Origin: Billgrantia kenyensis
Lineage (GTDB): Bacteria; Pseudomonadota; Gammaproteobacteria; Pseudomonadales; Halomonadaceae
Direction of reading: 5' to 3'
Length of the DNA: 64,000 bases
NCBI RefSeq assembly: GCF_013697085.1
Contig: NZ_JACEFT010000016.1
Span: forward strand, 47,713-111,712
A model generated the notes under the pieces. The model ran no database searches. It was not told the DNA's origin and saw only the letters and a list, made by a program, of their open reading frames with translations. Below are positions 63,926 through 64,000 of the stretch, one piece after another (within the stretch, counting starts at the first letter, position 1; every line of letters begins with the position of its first letter). The position numbers were made by a program, and so were the translations under genes.

Positions 63926-64000
63926 ATCGAGTAGGAGGGGGAGTCGCCTCCCCCGTCCTCTCACACCACCGGGCATACGGGTCCGTACCACGGCGGTTCA
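63926..64000 (-). mobile_element. 3' end of a group II intron (domains V-VI), cut by the window edge
   Basis: Read on the minus strand, GAACCGCCGTGGTACGGACC and CGTATGCCCGGTGGTGTGAG form the catalytic domain V hairpin (ACCGCCG with CGGTGGT, inner TACG with CGTA, 2-nt bulge). Then comes a GGGGGAGGCGACTCCCCC hairpin as domain VI and the terminal CCTACTCGAT. This matches bacterial retrotransposing introns. The maturase gene would be to the right, outside the window. Confidence 0.75.

Noticed and set aside
63554..63991. 145-codon minus-strand frame running from the intron end into cysQ
   Set aside because: It is in a different frame from cysQ, starts inside intron structural sequence and has no family features.

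Overview
The window is GC-rich gammaproteobacterial chromosome. Gene content and order (FinR/Fpr pair, PhnCDE transporter, AapJQMP, selenocysteine formate dehydrogenase plus NAD-linked FdsGBA, TRAP-linked sugar-acid catabolism) resemble Halomonas/Billgrantia-type Halomonadaceae. The taxon is inferred from gene content only.

Layout. 0-2 kb: end of one P-II gene, amt, and a second P-II gene (nitrogen sensing). 2-6.5 kb: fpr with a divergent LysR regulator (finR-like), a chemoreceptor and a small host-attachment-type protein. 6.6-10.8 kb: a phosphonate-type ABC transporter (phnD-C-E-E) and a divergent histidine phosphatase. 11-13 kb: a small membrane protein and a GAF-PAS-GGDEF diguanylate cyclase broken by one frameshift. 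13-17.4 kb: general amino-acid ABC transporter aapJQMP, with a sigma-54 promoter and an NtrC-like site upstream. 17.5-25 kb: ahpC/ahpF, a small conserved protein, an M1-type metallopeptidase, a ChaN-like protein and an MFS transporter.

25-46 kb is a formate block. It holds a membrane-bound formate dehydrogenase whose catalytic subunit reads through an in-frame UGA (selenocysteine), with a classical bacterial SECIS hairpin directly after it. Then come fdnH, fdnI, fdhE, selA, selB and the tRNA-Sec gene, so the whole Sec decoding apparatus sits beside its client. A 3.3-kb mini-island is inserted at the 3' end of the tRNA-Sec gene, bounded by 17-bp direct repeats and with no integrase. It carries a membrane-anchored DUF4041/GIY-YIG protein resembling the anti-phage nuclease SNIPE, and a two-gene unit of a GHKL ATPase and a STAS-like (DUF4325) protein with no function I can assign. 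After an L,D-transpeptidase, the cytosolic NAD-linked, cysteine-type formate dehydrogenase (fdsGBA, fdhD, fdsD) follows with its probable regulator.

46-63 kb is sugar-acid catabolism: 2-hydroxyacid dehydrogenase, an alpha-ketoglutaric-semialdehyde-type dehydrogenase, an SDR/FAH/altronate-dehydratase-like operon, a GntR regulator, an Ldh2-type dehydrogenase, a TRAP transporter, a DUF1537 kinase with PdxA2, a second SDR, a second FAH-family enzyme and an HpcH/HpaI aldolase. Copies of a GTATGACA-type motif upstream of several of these units suggest one shared regulator, probably the GntR protein. cysQ and the 3' end of a group II intron (minus strand) close the window.
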